64,000 bases of DNA from Jaenimonas drosophilae (taxonomy: Eukaryota; Euglenozoa; Kinetoplastea; Trypanosomatida; Trypanosomatidae). Positions within the stretch are counted from its first letter, which is position 1. Each line of letters starts with the position of its first letter. The stretch spans positions 1 to 64,000 of the forward strand of contig JASAON010001616.1 in the NCBI GenBank assembly GCA_030849065.1, given 5' to 3'. The notes beneath the pieces were generated by a model that saw only the letters and a list, made by a program, of their open reading frames with translations, made no database searches and was not told the origin of the DNA. Position numbers and translations under genes: made by a program. Positions 45,160 to 55,104 of the stretch are shown one piece after another.

Positions 45160-46227
45160 TTACATCAATCGTGGAAGCTCTACACCAGAAATGCGACGGC
45201 GACGGGCGCCAGTTGTGGAGGGCTCAGACACCTCCGGAGGCTTCTTAATGAGAAGGTTGCAGTCATTCTGGGTGTAGTACTGCTGCCGTTGCATCAGCGC
45301 AAAGGCTCTAGCGGTGGTGTTGCGTCGGTTGTGAATGGGACCAATGTTCAATGAAGGAGGCGTTGCCCCAGGGAAGCTCGGCTGGTTCACTGAGAACTGT
45401 CGTACACCCCTCGCACGCTGGTCCTCATCGTAGGCCTTGAAGGCCTTGAAGACATCCCCTTTGATGGCACCTAATACAAGCCCACGTTTCGCTGCCTCAT
45501 CGCGGAGCACACAGTCAGCATAGCCACGTGTAGCACAGTCAGAGCACAAGGCTTTATCACCAACCTGAACATAGGGCTCCGTAATGCTCTTGCGATCGCA
45601 GAGAGCGCATGTGACACATGAAGCATGGAAGAAGATTTTCCCCACTGGAACACGGGTGATGGGGTCAAGTGGGCCTCCACAACGACTACAAGGAACCTGG
45701 ATATCCTCGGCAATGTAGATGGGGCCCTTGTAGTGTGGGCTGACGTGATTCCGGCGACGGAAGAGGGCGTACTCCTCACCCGGGGTCATTTGCAAACGGT
45801 TGTAGTGTACACCCGTTGTCATGGATCGATCAGCGTGACTGCTGCGTTTATCCCCAATGGAAGGCCGACGCTCAGCCACAGGTCCAGTGGAGGACGGATG
45901 ACCGGTGGCGCTACTATGGGTGGATGGATGAGGCTTCTTGGGCTTGTGCGGAGCGGCCACGGGCTTTGGGGATGGGGCCTTAGGCTCCGCTGCAGGCTTG
46001 GTCTCTGCGGGTGCTGGGTAGGAGCCCAAATCTGTTGTGGCGTCGGTCACTGTATCTACCGTTTGCGTCTCTGGCTCAAGGAAGGGTGCCTCGATGGTGG
46101 ATTTGTCGTCTTGGTCTACGGTGGGCTGGTCTGGCTCCTGAGTGGTGGTGGGTTCGTCTGGAGGGGGGAGCTCCGTCTGGGTCTCGGTGGGCTCGGTGTG
46201 CCCTACTTCTTGTTCGGCATCTGCCAT
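45160..46227 (-). CDS. LIM-domain protein
   Basis: The 355-residue protein has one complete LIM zinc-binding module: Cys180, Cys183, His201, Cys204, Cys207, Cys210, Cys228 and Cys231, with the canonical spacing C-X2-C-X17-H-X2-C-X2-C-X2-C-X17-C-X2-C. The first 130 residues are rich in Pro, Thr, Glu and Lys and look disordered. The C-terminal 100 residues are basic (for example GARRRRISG) and contain FSVNQPSFPGATPPSLN. LIM modules mediate protein-protein contacts, commonly in cytoskeletal or signalling complexes. The partner cannot be told from sequence. The start is an ATG. Confidence 0.9.
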   Translation of the reverse strand: MADAEQEVGHTEPTETQTELPPPDEPTTTQEPDQPTVDQDDKSTIEAPFLEPETQTVDTVTDATTDLGSYPAPAETKPAAEPKAPSPKPVAAPHKPKKPHPSTHSSATGHPSSTGPVAERRPSIGDKRSSHADRSMTTGVHYNRLQMTPGEEYALFRRRNHVSPHYKGPIYIAEDIQVPCSRCGGPLDPITRVPVGKIFFHASCVTCALCDRKSITEPYVQVGDKALCSDCATRGYADCVLRDEAAKRGLVLGAIKGDVFKAFKAYDEDQRARGVRQFSVNQPSFPGATPPSLNIGPIHNRRNTTARAFALMQRQQYYTQNDCNLLIKKPPEVSEPSTTGARRRRISGVELPRLM

Positions 46228-46736
46228 GGCTCACCTGCCGCTAAACGCCGTTCTAGGTGGAAAAGGATATAGTATAATGAAAAGTGCGATTGCCGTCGTA
46301 TCGGCCTTGCCCGTAGAATACGATGACTAGAGCGGCGAGAACGTGAGGAAGTGAAGAGAGAGAGATGGGGGCGGGGAGATGAAGAAATTCACTCTGAGGG
46401 GGATGTGCTAATCGCAATCACGACCGCGCCAGCAGAAGCAGTAGGAGGACCTTCTGCACCTCTCTACTGCAAGAAGAGTGGTATTGTTTGGTACTCATGA
46501 GTCGTTGTGGAGAGAAGAGCCATCCTTCTCTCAATCACCAGCGCTATGGACCGTGGTTGTTTACGGTAACCACAAGGGCGGGTCAGTGCCCTTACTACTT
46601 GTACATGGGTGGCAGCAATGTGTGGTGCTGCGGCACCGAGCTGCAATCTATGAGCGCGACAAACACAGACACAGAGAGACTGCATCAGCAATAGATGCGA
46701 GTGCGTGGCCTTGCACTGGACTAAGCGATGCCATGA
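46228..46736 (-). other. Intergenic/UTR between DNAI4 and LIM genes
   Basis: About 0.5 kb without a supported gene on either strand. Confidence 0.6.
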
Positions 46737-49316
46737 CTACGTCGTTTGCTTCTTAATGGCCTCCTGCAGCCAGTGTTCCTGCTCATCGTCGGTGAGATCT
46801 TGCCGCTTGAAGAGGGAGTCGGAGAGGAGGAAGACGGTCACATCGCCCTCTTCATCGCCCACCACGATCACCGGCGTCTCTTGCTCGGCAAAGAGCACAC
46901 AGCTCAAGCGTCGGTGATCCTCAAACTGAATGGTGGAACGTGGGTAGATAGTATCCATGACGGACCACAGCTCTACGTTACCCTGTGCCGTTGCGGTTGC
47001 GAAGGCCAGGGAGTTGGTGTATGACCACGCCACATCCTGCACGGCATCCTGATTGGGACTGTCAAAGCGGATGACATGGTGAGCGGTACCTAGACGGTAG
47101 AGTCTTGTCGTCCAATCGGCTGAGCAGGTGAGGAAGTAGTTGGCGGAGTATGGGGACCAGCGCACACGGTACACAAGCTCAGCGTGGGGGGAGTAGTCTA
47201 GATCGTAGCTCTCGGTTTGGCTCTTGTTGCACTGGAAGATGGAGCCATCTTCTGTACCCACCACGTAGATGGCGCTATCGGCTGGGCAGATATCGAAGCT
47301 CATGCCACCGCTTTGGCGCGAGAGTACAGCCTCCTCCTTGGCTCCACTACGACGCTTGCCCACTGCCTCATCAGCCGCCGTCACTCCCTCCACGAAGGCG
47401 GACTCCACCTGAGAGCCCGGCTGCCGCTTGAGGTGCATCAAGTCCGGCGCCACCTTCTCAATGGACTTGCCTACTGCCCACTGAACCACACGCCCATCGG
47501 CGGAGATGGACATGAGGAACTCCCCACGCTCCTTCCCTTGAGCAACCCACTTCAGATCCCACACAGCCCCCGTGTGAAGACCGGCGGTGACCGCAGGGGA
47601 GATGGAGGGTGCCGCCAAGTCCTTCTGGATATCGTAGACGACGATGCCACCATCGGTGTTGCCCACAGCGAGCAGGCTCGGGTGTTCGTAGGAAAAGGCA
47701 ATGGCTGAGACACCGGCGTCGGCATTGAGGTGGAGGGTGAGCTCTGGAGCCAAGGGGTTCTTGAGGGACCAGCAGCAGACCATCCCACTCTGTTCTGAAC
47801 CGATGGACTTGGTCTTCTTGCCCTTCTCGGCATCGTCCTCCTCAGCCGGAGTACGCCGTGCGCCGTAGCCCACGGCGAGGATATCGGGCTCCTTGCGGTT
47901 CCACGTCATGCACGTTACCCCGCGACCCTCCGTCAGTGGAGAGTGAAAGCGCCACAAAGCCTTGATGTCATCCGTCATGTGCATGTTGGGCAGATCCGTG
48001 TCCTTCTTCTCTGCGGTATCTGGCCGCTTAGATGAGGCCACAGACTCCTCGGCAATGCTTCCCTCGACCGCAGAGGCACCCCACAAGGCGGCCACTCCGT
48101 CGCGGCTGGCATGGCTTGCCTCCACGGCTGGGGGTGGGGTCTCGACGGGGGCATCCTCTTTGATGCGGCTGCAGCTGGGGTCCATCACGATACCACGGTA
48201 GAGGAGCTGTACCTTCTCCATATAGTTTTGGACCACGGCACGCTCCATGATGCGGAGATTGGGCATGAGGGAGTCAGCAAACATCCACGGCTGCCCACTC
48301 TTGGCCTCTCCAGCAGTTCCCCCTTGGCGGTTGCTGGCGGCCTCGGAAGTGCTGTTTTCATTGACCTCGTCGTTCATGTCTTCTTCGAGCTCCGCATCCT
48401 CGTCCTCGACCTTGGTGGGCTCCTCACCTTCATCGTCGGCATCGTCCAACAGCGGAGCGAACTCGTCACGGAGCATCCACGTGGTCACCTGAAGTGCACC
48501 CGAGTCTACCGTTTCTGGTGGGTGTACCTCACTATGGATGGACTTCTTGGGGGCGGTGAAGGTAACGGCACCTTGACGCTGAAACTGCGTCCCCTCATCC
48601 AGACGGTGGGATTCCTGCAGCTGCTCATAGTACTCGTTGCGCTCCTTCACCAGCTTCACCTCCTCGCGGTTTTCATTGGAGACAAACTCGTCCTGGTGGG
48701 AAAATAGGAAGATGGTTGGGGTCTCAGTGAGGAGTACCGTCGTCTTGGCCTTCACCCACGCACGCTTCTCCACCTCCCCGAGAGGAACACGCTTGTCCGC
48801 GGTTGCCTCACTGAGGAGTGTCTTGCGATCACCAAAAAGTACCGAGCCGGCAACCCCCGCGCTGGCGTTGCGGCTCTCGCGCTCTGCACAGGATGTGGAG
48901 TTATCCGACTGACGGTGGTCTGTCATGGAGAGACTCCGCATGGAGGACTCCATCAAGCTCGTGCTGTTGCGGCGGGCACTGGACTGTAGGTAGCTGATGC
49001 TTCCGTGAAGCTTGCTGCTGCTCTCTCCCGCACTGCTCATGAGGAAGGAGGACTGAAAGATGGAGGCACCGATGTCGGCATTGTCTTGGCCGCCGCCGCC
49101 GCCACCACGGCGATGGCCTTGTGACTTGGTTTGCAGCGGCTGTGGGGTTCGGTTTACGCCGTTGTCTAACACATGAATAGCTCCTTCAATCTCTGGACGA
49201 ATGTCGTGCAGCCGACGATGGGCATCTTCGCGGAGGGAGGTGGTTGTGTGGCCACTACGCTGGCTCCTGCCCGTCGTCATTTGGCTCGTGGAGCGTGACT
49301 CCAGTCTACTCCGCAT
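46737..49316 (-). CDS. Axonemal inner-arm dynein intermediate chain IC138 (DNAI4/WDR78-like)
   Basis: The 859-residue protein matches the IC138/WDR78 pattern: LWRFHSPLTEGRGVTCMTWN, PDILAVGYG, GMVCCWSLKNPLAPE, LLAVGNTDGGIVVYDI and VWDLKWV, all in a WD40 region starting near residue 465 and reaching the C-terminus. The N-terminal half is Ser-rich and acidic (DDADDEGEEPTKVEDEDAEL) and holds the segment that in this family attaches the chain to the I1/f dynein of the axoneme. IC138 controls flagellar beating and is regulated by phosphorylation. The frame extends to 49355 only via TTG. The ATG at 49316 sits 22 nt after a strong acceptor, so it is the likely start. Confidence 0.93.
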   Translation of the reverse strand: MRSRLESRSTSQMTTGRSQRSGHTTTSLREDAHRRLHDIRPEIEGAIHVLDNGVNRTPQPLQTKSQGHRRGGGGGGQDNADIGASIFQSSFLMSSAGESSSKLHGSISYLQSSARRNSTSLMESSMRSLSMTDHRQSDNSTSCAERESRNASAGVAGSVLFGDRKTLLSEATADKRVPLGEVEKRAWVKAKTTVLLTETPTIFLFSHQDEFVSNENREEVKLVKERNEYYEQLQESHRLDEGTQFQRQGAVTFTAPKKSIHSEVHPPETVDSGALQVTTWMLRDEFAPLLDDADDEGEEPTKVEDEDAELEEDMNDEVNENSTSEAASNRQGGTAGEAKSGQPWMFADSLMPNLRIMERAVVQNYMEKVQLLYRGIVMDPSCSRIKEDAPVETPPPAVEASHASRDGVAALWGASAVEGSIAEESVASSKRPDTAEKKDTDLPNMHMTDDIKALWRFHSPLTEGRGVTCMTWNRKEPDILAVGYGARRTPAEEDDAEKGKKTKSIGSEQSGMVCCWSLKNPLAPELTLHLNADAGVSAIAFSYEHPSLLAVGNTDGGIVVYDIQKDLAAPSISPAVTAGLHTGAVWDLKWVAQGKERGEFLMSISADGRVVQWAVGKSIEKVAPDLMHLKRQPGSQVESAFVEGVTAADEAVGKRRSGAKEEAVLSRQSGGMSFDICPADSAIYVVGTEDGSIFQCNKSQTESYDLDYSPHAELVYRVRWSPYSANYFLTCSADWTTRLYRLGTAHHVIRFDSPNQDAVQDVAWSYTNSLAFATATAQGNVELWSVMDTIYPRSTIQFEDHRRLSCVLFAEQETPVIVVGDEEGDVTVFLLSDSLFKRQDLTDDEQEHWLQEAIKKQTT

Positions 49317-49338
49317 CGTGAGATTCCTTCGTTGTGTT

Positions 49339-49340
49339 CT
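49339..49340 (-). promoter_or_regulatory. Candidate spliced-leader acceptor AG (DNAI4 gene)
   Basis: In transcript sense TTCTTCATTTGCCTTCTCCA is followed by TCTAG, giving a 22-nt 5' UTR before the ATG at 49316. Confidence 0.65.
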
Positions 49341-49617
49341 AGATGGAGAAGGCAAATGAAGAACACCCTACGCCACAAAGGGATAGTGATGAAACTACTT
49401 CCGTCGAAACAAGCAACAAGACGAAGAAAAGGAGGTACACCACACAAAGACGATCAAGAGTGGGTAGACGGATAGTGGAACCCAATTCAAATGCTCTATT
49501 ATTATTATTTTCTGCGGGGAGGGCACAGGTGAAGATGCAGGAGATGAACTCCTTCATTAGTAAGGCTGAATAAGGCTGCAGACGTGCGTGAGCTCACGAC
49601 CATCGAGGATAGATGCA

Positions 49618-50502
49618 TTATGCCGAGGCAATGAAGTCAACGACACCTTCCACGTTGAATTTGTGGTCGGCGCTGGGCACACAACTCACATCCACAAACT
49701 CCACGGGAACGTCCATCTGATCGAAGGAAAATCGATTCGTCTCTTGATCAATCTCCAGGGTGTAGGTCGCTCCACGCCTGCGCTTCGCATTCTTTTTGAG
49801 CGCTGCGGAGCCAATGACTGTACCGCTGCTGTTTTTCACCGTCTCCAGCCGACCGAGCACGTTGCCCTGCCCGGATGTGATGGACTTGGTGAGGGATTGC
49901 TCCAACAACTTTCGAACGGCCTGGGAGGAGTAGCTCGTCAGCTCATCCCGCTTGTTGCATGCAAAGAGCAGGCGCTTGACCCCCACAAACTCTGGGCTCT
50001 GTACTACATCCAAAATGAGCTCAGATATGGCGGCTGCACCGTCATTGCGATCATCCTGAATAGTGACGGAGTCCACAACCACAATCACTTCACGTGCTTC
50101 CCTCAATTCGGTAAAGAGTCGTGGCCGAAGACGACGGTAGCCGGGGAAGTCCACGACCTGCGTAGATCCTTTGTGGTAGGCCTCACACAAGACACCTCGG
50201 TTGGCCTCCATACTCGTACGTGTATTGATTGCCCTGGCCTTCACCAGCTGATAGAAGAGGGCAGTCTTGCCACTGAAGGGAAGACCGAGGAGCAGCGTAG
50301 TGCTGCGCTTGACGGAGCCCGTGGTGACGGAGATCATACTCCGTACCAAGAGAAAAGCCACCATGAACAGAATCGTGGCCGGTATCGTCAAAACGAGTGC
50401 ATGCTCCATACTAAGGTCTGACGCATCCCCCTGCATCAGGGATGTCAATGCTCGCATCAAGGATGTAGCAGCTCCATCAGAAGGATTATGCGCCTGATCC
50501 AT
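49618..50502 (-). CDS. Signal recognition particle receptor subunit beta (SRbeta)
   Basis: SRbeta is the membrane-anchored GTPase that holds SRalpha at the endoplasmic reticulum. The 294-residue protein has one N-terminal transmembrane segment (about 35-56, LVLTIPATILFMVAFLLV). A small GTPase fold follows, with P-loop GLPFSGKT (73-80), G3-like DFPGYRRLR (from 118) and G4-like CNKRD (182-186). This layout is diagnostic for the family. The frame extends one codon further through TTG, so the ATG at 50502 is the start. All nucleotide-binding motifs visible are intact. Confidence 0.93.
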   Translation of the reverse strand: MDQAHNPSDGAATSLMRALTSLMQGDASDLSMEHALVLTIPATILFMVAFLLVRSMISVTTGSVKRSTTLLLGLPFSGKTALFYQLVKARAINTRTSMEANRGVLCEAYHKGSTQVVDFPGYRRLRPRLFTELREAREVIVVVDSVTIQDDRNDGAAAISELILDVVQSPEFVGVKRLLFACNKRDELTSYSSQAVRKLLEQSLTKSITSGQGNVLGRLETVKNSSGTVIGSAALKKNAKRRRGATYTLEIDQETNRFSFDQMDVPVEFVDVSCVPSADHKFNVEGVVDFIASA

Positions 50503-50773
50503 CAACGTCTCTTTTCAATCGGTAGATGTACCTATTGCTGTAAATTCAGAGGAGGAAGTGGATTTGGCAGTGAGATGTCAGCACTACGCAAGTATATGCC
50601 CAGAGATTGTCATGAATGACCTTCACTGAACCTCTGACAAGAGGTGAGGTCCAAAGCACGCTTCAGCAATCTGACGTAAGCAATCATGATCGTCAAGATT
50701 AATTGTGTGAGCATCACTCAATTTACTGCGTCTCGACGACGCAACCTCAACCACCGGTACTGACCATCCAAGA

Positions 50774-52171
50774 TCATCGGTTAAGCTTCACGAATGACTG
50801 CTTCAGGGAGTCCTGTAGCGCGGAGTAGGATGGAATTCCACTGGTCTCGCCGTAGACGGCCACCGTCATGGGGCGTTCGATCAGCTGGCTGCACACACGC
50901 TTCAGGTTCTCCAAGGTGACCTCTGCGCTTCCTTCGATGGTTGCCTTTGGCGTGATGATGTAGTTGTGAACCACCTCGTTGAAGCCCATATCGTTGAGCA
51001 ATTGCTCACGGCCCTCTCCGAGGAGAATGAGCTGCGAGGCGAGCTGATTCTTCGCCATATCCAGATGCTCCTCCGTGATTCGCTGGCCAATGGAAGCAGA
51101 CTGGTAAATCATAATGTTCATGAGGTGGCTGGCAGTCTCGTGAGGAGCGCTGCCGTACAGCCCAATCAATCCACCAGTGCTGTACCATGCGGTGATACAC
51201 TCCAGTCCATGCAGGCCGCCTTCCCGCTGCAGTACCTCGCGGTACAGCTTGGTGTGCATGCCTTTTCCTGGTCCGCCAGAGCTGAAGGAGGTGCCTCCAC
51301 CCAGAAGGGTTTGAATGACGGAGATGGTGTAGTAGTCCTCGTGTGACATGGGAACTCCCTGGAAGAAGAGGCCCAGATGGCTGAGGTTCTTCTCCTGGAA
51401 CTTGTTCATGCTCTCAGGGGCTTCGGTGTTCTGCATCAGGCGGCATCCACCCACGTAGGGGTGGATAGGAATGTTGAGCTGTCCATGCTCTTCACAGTCA
51501 AAGTGCAGGCGCTTTTCCGCTTCCAGGGCGAAACCTTCGTGGTCTGAAACGCCAGTGGCAGCCAACACTGTGCGTTCGGGTCGGGTGTACCGGCGGTAGA
51601 AGTTGTGAAAGGTGTCAAGGGTGAGCTTGTTCAGGTCCTCTTCTGATGGGTGGAGCGGATTTCCCAGACCTTTACCCTCCCATCCAGCGTCGTGAACCAT
51701 TTCGAAGCACATATTGGTGGCATCGCGGGTGGCCAAGGCCGACCGCTCAGCTGCCTTGGCCTTAGCAATCTGAAACTCTTCTTCATTCCGTGTTGGGTGA
51801 AGGCAGACGGCGTTGAGGAGATCGAGTCCATCCTTCTGGTGATAGCGCGGCATCATGAGCATCAGCGACATGGCCTCCTTGTTGTTGGTGGCCTTGAAGG
51901 CATTTCCCATCATGCCTACGGCCTCACTAACCTCCTTACCACTGCAGAGCTGATTGTCTCGCAGAGGGAGCTCCTCGAAGAGGGCGGCAGCTCCACGGTT
52001 GGTCTCGTCCTCAAACATGGTGCCGTTGAGCATGAAGAGGCCCATGCCGGTGATGCCGTTGCTATCATCGCATGTGAGAACGCGCAAACCAGATGAGAGA
52101 CGAGAAGACGTGAAGGCCTCCTTCTTGACGGTGCTCACGATACCGCGGAACAATGGACTACGCCGGAGCAT
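50774..52171 (-). CDS. Mitochondrial processing peptidase alpha subunit (M16 family)
   Basis: MPP alpha recognises presequences while the beta subunit cuts them. The 465-residue protein has an M16 fold with the glycine-rich loop GGGTSFSSGGPGKGMHTKLY (about 288-307), a hallmark of the alpha subunit. It lacks the HxxEH zinc motif; the equivalent place reads GAAALFEELPL, as expected for the non-catalytic chain. The N-terminus MLRRSPLFRGIVSTVKK is a good mitochondrial presequence. The start is an ATG. M16 core proteins of complex III are related, but the complete glycine-rich loop favours MPP alpha. Confidence 0.93.
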   Translation of the reverse strand: MLRRSPLFRGIVSTVKKEAFTSSRLSSGLRVLTCDDSNGITGMGLFMLNGTMFEDETNRGAAALFEELPLRDNQLCSGKEVSEAVGMMGNAFKATNNKEAMSLMLMMPRYHQKDGLDLLNAVCLHPTRNEEEFQIAKAKAAERSALATRDATNMCFEMVHDAGWEGKGLGNPLHPSEEDLNKLTLDTFHNFYRRYTRPERTVLAATGVSDHEGFALEAEKRLHFDCEEHGQLNIPIHPYVGGCRLMQNTEAPESMNKFQEKNLSHLGLFFQGVPMSHEDYYTISVIQTLLGGGTSFSSGGPGKGMHTKLYREVLQREGGLHGLECITAWYSTGGLIGLYGSAPHETASHLMNIMIYQSASIGQRITEEHLDMAKNQLASQLILLGEGREQLLNDMGFNEVVHNYIITPKATIEGSAEVTLENLKRVCSQLIERPMTVAVYGETSGIPSYSALQDSLKQSFVKLNR

Positions 52172-52653
52172 CCTGCCTCAGTCAGAGGATAGGCGATGAA
52201 GGGGCAATGGAGGGTGAACACAGAGACTCGTTTCCTCCCAGATGATGAGCAACGTCGGGTATCTCAACGCGCTAACTTCTTGAGCGAGTTACAAAAAGAG
52301 AAACAGATGTGAAACACAGAAAGAATGATGATTCCACACGGACGGGTAGTTCAGAACAGTATTGTTCGTTCATCAGCCTAATCCCACTTCCTGCGCCTTG
52401 CTGATTGTTGAGGGATCATCATCACGTTCTCGGCAGATGCCACACTGCTCGGCCGAGAATCGTTGCTCTCATCCCATAGGTTTGATGAAAACCAAAGATG
52501 TAAGTGGCAACACCGGGGCGTAACAGAAAAATAGAACGGCGCTGTTTCCCCACTCAAGATGACTTAGACAACTCCATAGAAGAACCACTTGGGTGGGTTG
52601 TGAACGCACTCACACAAAGCACACGGCAGGAGGTCACCTCCGACAACCTACTT
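52172..52653 (-). other. Intergenic/UTR between beta-oxidation and MPP alpha genes
   Basis: About 0.48 kb without a supported gene. It should hold the 3' UTR of the beta-oxidation gene and the MPP alpha splice acceptor. Confidence 0.6.
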
Positions 52654-55104
52654 TTACGGTATTTGCTTTGCTCCGCTAGACTCAAACGTCCGCTCCTCTG
52701 CCGCCATGCGAAGCAGTGCTGCACACGGGGGCGGGAAGACGTGATTGCCAAAGGCCTCGTTGTAGATGCGCATCTCATAGACAATCTTCTTGAGCCCTCC
52801 CGGAAACAAGTGATCTGCGTAGTAGCAGATTCCACCCTTCGTTACCGGGAAGCCAAGGAGTAGCACTGAGATCACGTCGATGTCCGCCGAGCTGCTCACC
52901 TGCCCTTCCTCGATCATCATCGCCGCCTCCTGAAGCATCGCCAAGAGAATACGCTCTGTTATTTCCTTACGACTCATATCACGCCGCTTAATGTGTTTGT
53001 GCTTGCTCCACCGCAATGCACACATCTCCACATCGCGATTGTGCGAGCTCTTGAGCTTTTGAATCGTGAAGTTGCTCAGCTCATCGTCAATGGTGGCCTT
53101 TCCCGAGGCATTGTCGTCATGATCAAAGGACACCGGGTCGAGAGAGCCAAGCGGGGAGTACTTGTACCACCCTTCTCCTGCCTTCTTGCCCAGCTTTCCA
53201 TGGCGCACCAAGGACTCCTCCACATCAAACACCTCACGCGAGGTGAAGTTGTAGGAGGGGTCATCCTGCTGACGTTGGCGCTGGCTTTCACGCATCGTCA
53301 CACGGAAAGCAGAGAGCACATCCAAGCCAAGCTGATCGGCCAGCGCGAAGATGCCGAAGCGGAAGTGGAGGGTGCGTTGAAGGATGGAATCGATGTCAAA
53401 GGGGAAGCATCCGTCCTCAAGCATCGCGTAGGCCTGAAACATGGCACTCAGCAATAGTCGGGTACTCACTGCCCCACGCAGCTTGCCCTTCACTGCCTTC
53501 GTCACAACCACATTCTTGTGCACATCTCCAAGGAAGCACAATACCTGGTGAAGAGCGAGCCCACACGTTTCGTCCGTCGTCATGAGCTCCACCATTGGCA
53601 CCACATCAACTGGGGAATAGAGAATGAGGGCCATGACCTTCGACGGTCGGCTCGTGGCCGTCGCAATGGCATGAAGATCGGGTGCGCCGCTGCACACCAC
53701 AAAGAGGCAGTTGGGTGGGCATAGACGATCAATGCGGGCTATGTTGTTCCGCTTCACGTCGGCATTACCTTCCGAAGTGCACTCAATCACCAAGGATGCC
53801 GTTCGGAAGACGGATGAGTTCAGTGGGCTTTGCGCTCCGCCCACCACACGCAGACGTGAGAGAAGGAAATCGCGGATTGCATCACGGCCTTCTGTCAGCG
53901 CGTACCGCTCCTGGATGCACACCTCCAAGTAGGACATGAGGTTACGACGACGTACCTCATTTGCCTCCACCACACTCACCTGTGGCACATAGCGCAGAAT
54001 GTGGAGCACCAAGGAAGCCCCCACAGCACCTCCGCCAATGATGACGACGTGTGGAAAGGGAGCTCCCCCACTGAGGAGTCGTGGAATCTGCGTGGGTGGC
54101 GGTGTTTGATCCAGGTGGTACCAAATGTTGGTGGTTGCCCGCATCACGTGTTGTGCACCAACCCCTTCGAGGCCGTGGACACATTGGAGGAATTGGTTCT
54201 TCTGCTCCTCACGTTGTGCAGCACTTGGGTTGAGTCCGTGGGCAAGCGCAAGGCCCACTGCATCGGCAGCAAGGTAAGGAGCCTTCATTCGGTAAGGAAC
54301 AATTGTGAGAAGCTTATGGCGCTCCCAGGCAAGCTGACTACGATGGAACAGTGTAGAGATGAGCATGGGAGCCGGCTGGCTTGCTGCCCACTTGGCCACA
54401 CCGCCATTGGAGTTCCACTTCAGAACCATCTCCACCGCCTGGCTCATGATGGATGCCGCGGCAGCGGTGGCGGTGGTGTCGAGTTGGGGAGGTGGGGTGA
54501 GTACCCAATCGAGGACTTGGAGCTCGTACGCCCGCTGCGCATGCATTACTTTGCCATACACAACCATAGAAACCGTTTCCGGGACCCCAATCTTTGCAAT
54601 GAGTCGTGGAAGGGTACCTCCACATGGAACGGTGCCAAGAAGAACCTCAGGGAAGCTAAGGCGGCAGTTGGCCATACCAATGCGGTAATGCGCTGCCAAT
54701 GCCAGCTCCAGCCCCCACGACTGGCAGAGACCGCCGAGCAGCACCACAACGAGCTTCGGGCTGCTGGAGATGGCGGAGCACAGAGTGGCGACGCTTGGAA
54801 CTACACGACCTGCGGCATCAAATCCATCGAAGACGCCATCATCGAAGTCACGACGGTTTATGCCTGTGGAGAAGACGTTACGGCGGTCAGAGGCGATCAA
54901 GATGCCTGTACATCCATCATCCTTCTGCAGCCCCTGAAGAGACAAGAGAATATCGCGGCGGACGTCGCGATGGAGGCCGCAGCTCATGGCACCATAGCGT
55001 GCCTGCCTGGCCAACCAAATAATGCCCACCTCCCCTCGTCGCTCAACGTGAACGGTGGGGAGACGCTCGCGGAGGTGGTGCTCTACCTGACGAACACGGT
55101 TCAT
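52654..55104 (-). CDS. Enoyl-CoA hydratase/3-hydroxyacyl-CoA dehydrogenase-like protein with PTS2
   Basis: The 816-residue protein has an N-terminal crotonase domain (about 20-260), a Rossmann NAD-binding domain from about 350 (VVIIGGGAVGASL) and C-terminal dehydrogenase helices, as in peroxisomal/mitochondrial bifunctional enzymes of fatty-acid beta-oxidation. Both hydratase glutamates are present: Glu133 in WGLELALAAHYR and Glu153 in FPEVLLG. The dehydrogenase active site looks degenerate: the His position in the usual H-x-F-x-P-V motif is Ile494 (ALILYSPVDVV), and the later catalytic Asn in the GFIVNR-like strand reads RGAVSTRLL. The ATG at 55104 gives MNRVRQVEHHL, a perfect PTS2 (R-V-x5-H-L), so glycosomal import is likely. 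Upstream codons start with TTG. Confidence 0.92.
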   Translation of the reverse strand: MNRVRQVEHHLRERLPTVHVERRGEVGIIWLARQARYGAMSCGLHRDVRRDILLSLQGLQKDDGCTGILIASDRRNVFSTGINRRDFDDGVFDGFDAAGRVVPSVATLCSAISSSPKLVVVLLGGLCQSWGLELALAAHYRIGMANCRLSFPEVLLGTVPCGGTLPRLIAKIGVPETVSMVVYGKVMHAQRAYELQVLDWVLTPPPQLDTTATAAAASIMSQAVEMVLKWNSNGGVAKWAASQPAPMLISTLFHRSQLAWERHKLLTIVPYRMKAPYLAADAVGLALAHGLNPSAAQREEQKNQFLQCVHGLEGVGAQHVMRATTNIWYHLDQTPPPTQIPRLLSGGAPFPHVVIIGGGAVGASLVLHILRYVPQVSVVEANEVRRRNLMSYLEVCIQERYALTEGRDAIRDFLLSRLRVVGGAQSPLNSSVFRTASLVIECTSEGNADVKRNNIARIDRLCPPNCLFVVCSGAPDLHAIATATSRPSKVMALILYSPVDVVPMVELMTTDETCGLALHQVLCFLGDVHKNVVVTKAVKGKLRGAVSTRLLLSAMFQAYAMLEDGCFPFDIDSILQRTLHFRFGIFALADQLGLDVLSAFRVTMRESQRQRQQDDPSYNFTSREVFDVEESLVRHGKLGKKAGEGWYKYSPLGSLDPVSFDHDDNASGKATIDDELSNFTIQKLKSSHNRDVEMCALRWSKHKHIKRRDMSRKEITERILLAMLQEAAMMIEEGQVSSSADIDVISVLLLGFPVTKGGICYYADHLFPGGLKKIVYEMRIYNEAFGNHVFPPPCAALLRMAAEERTFESSGAKQIP

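Noticed and set aside
49588..50421. 277-codon plus-strand frame
   Set aside because: Mirror of the SRbeta gene, without independent motif.
50774..52171. Missing HxxEH zinc motif as a sign of a broken peptidase
   Set aside because: The alpha subunit of mitochondrial processing peptidase normally lacks it, so this is expected.
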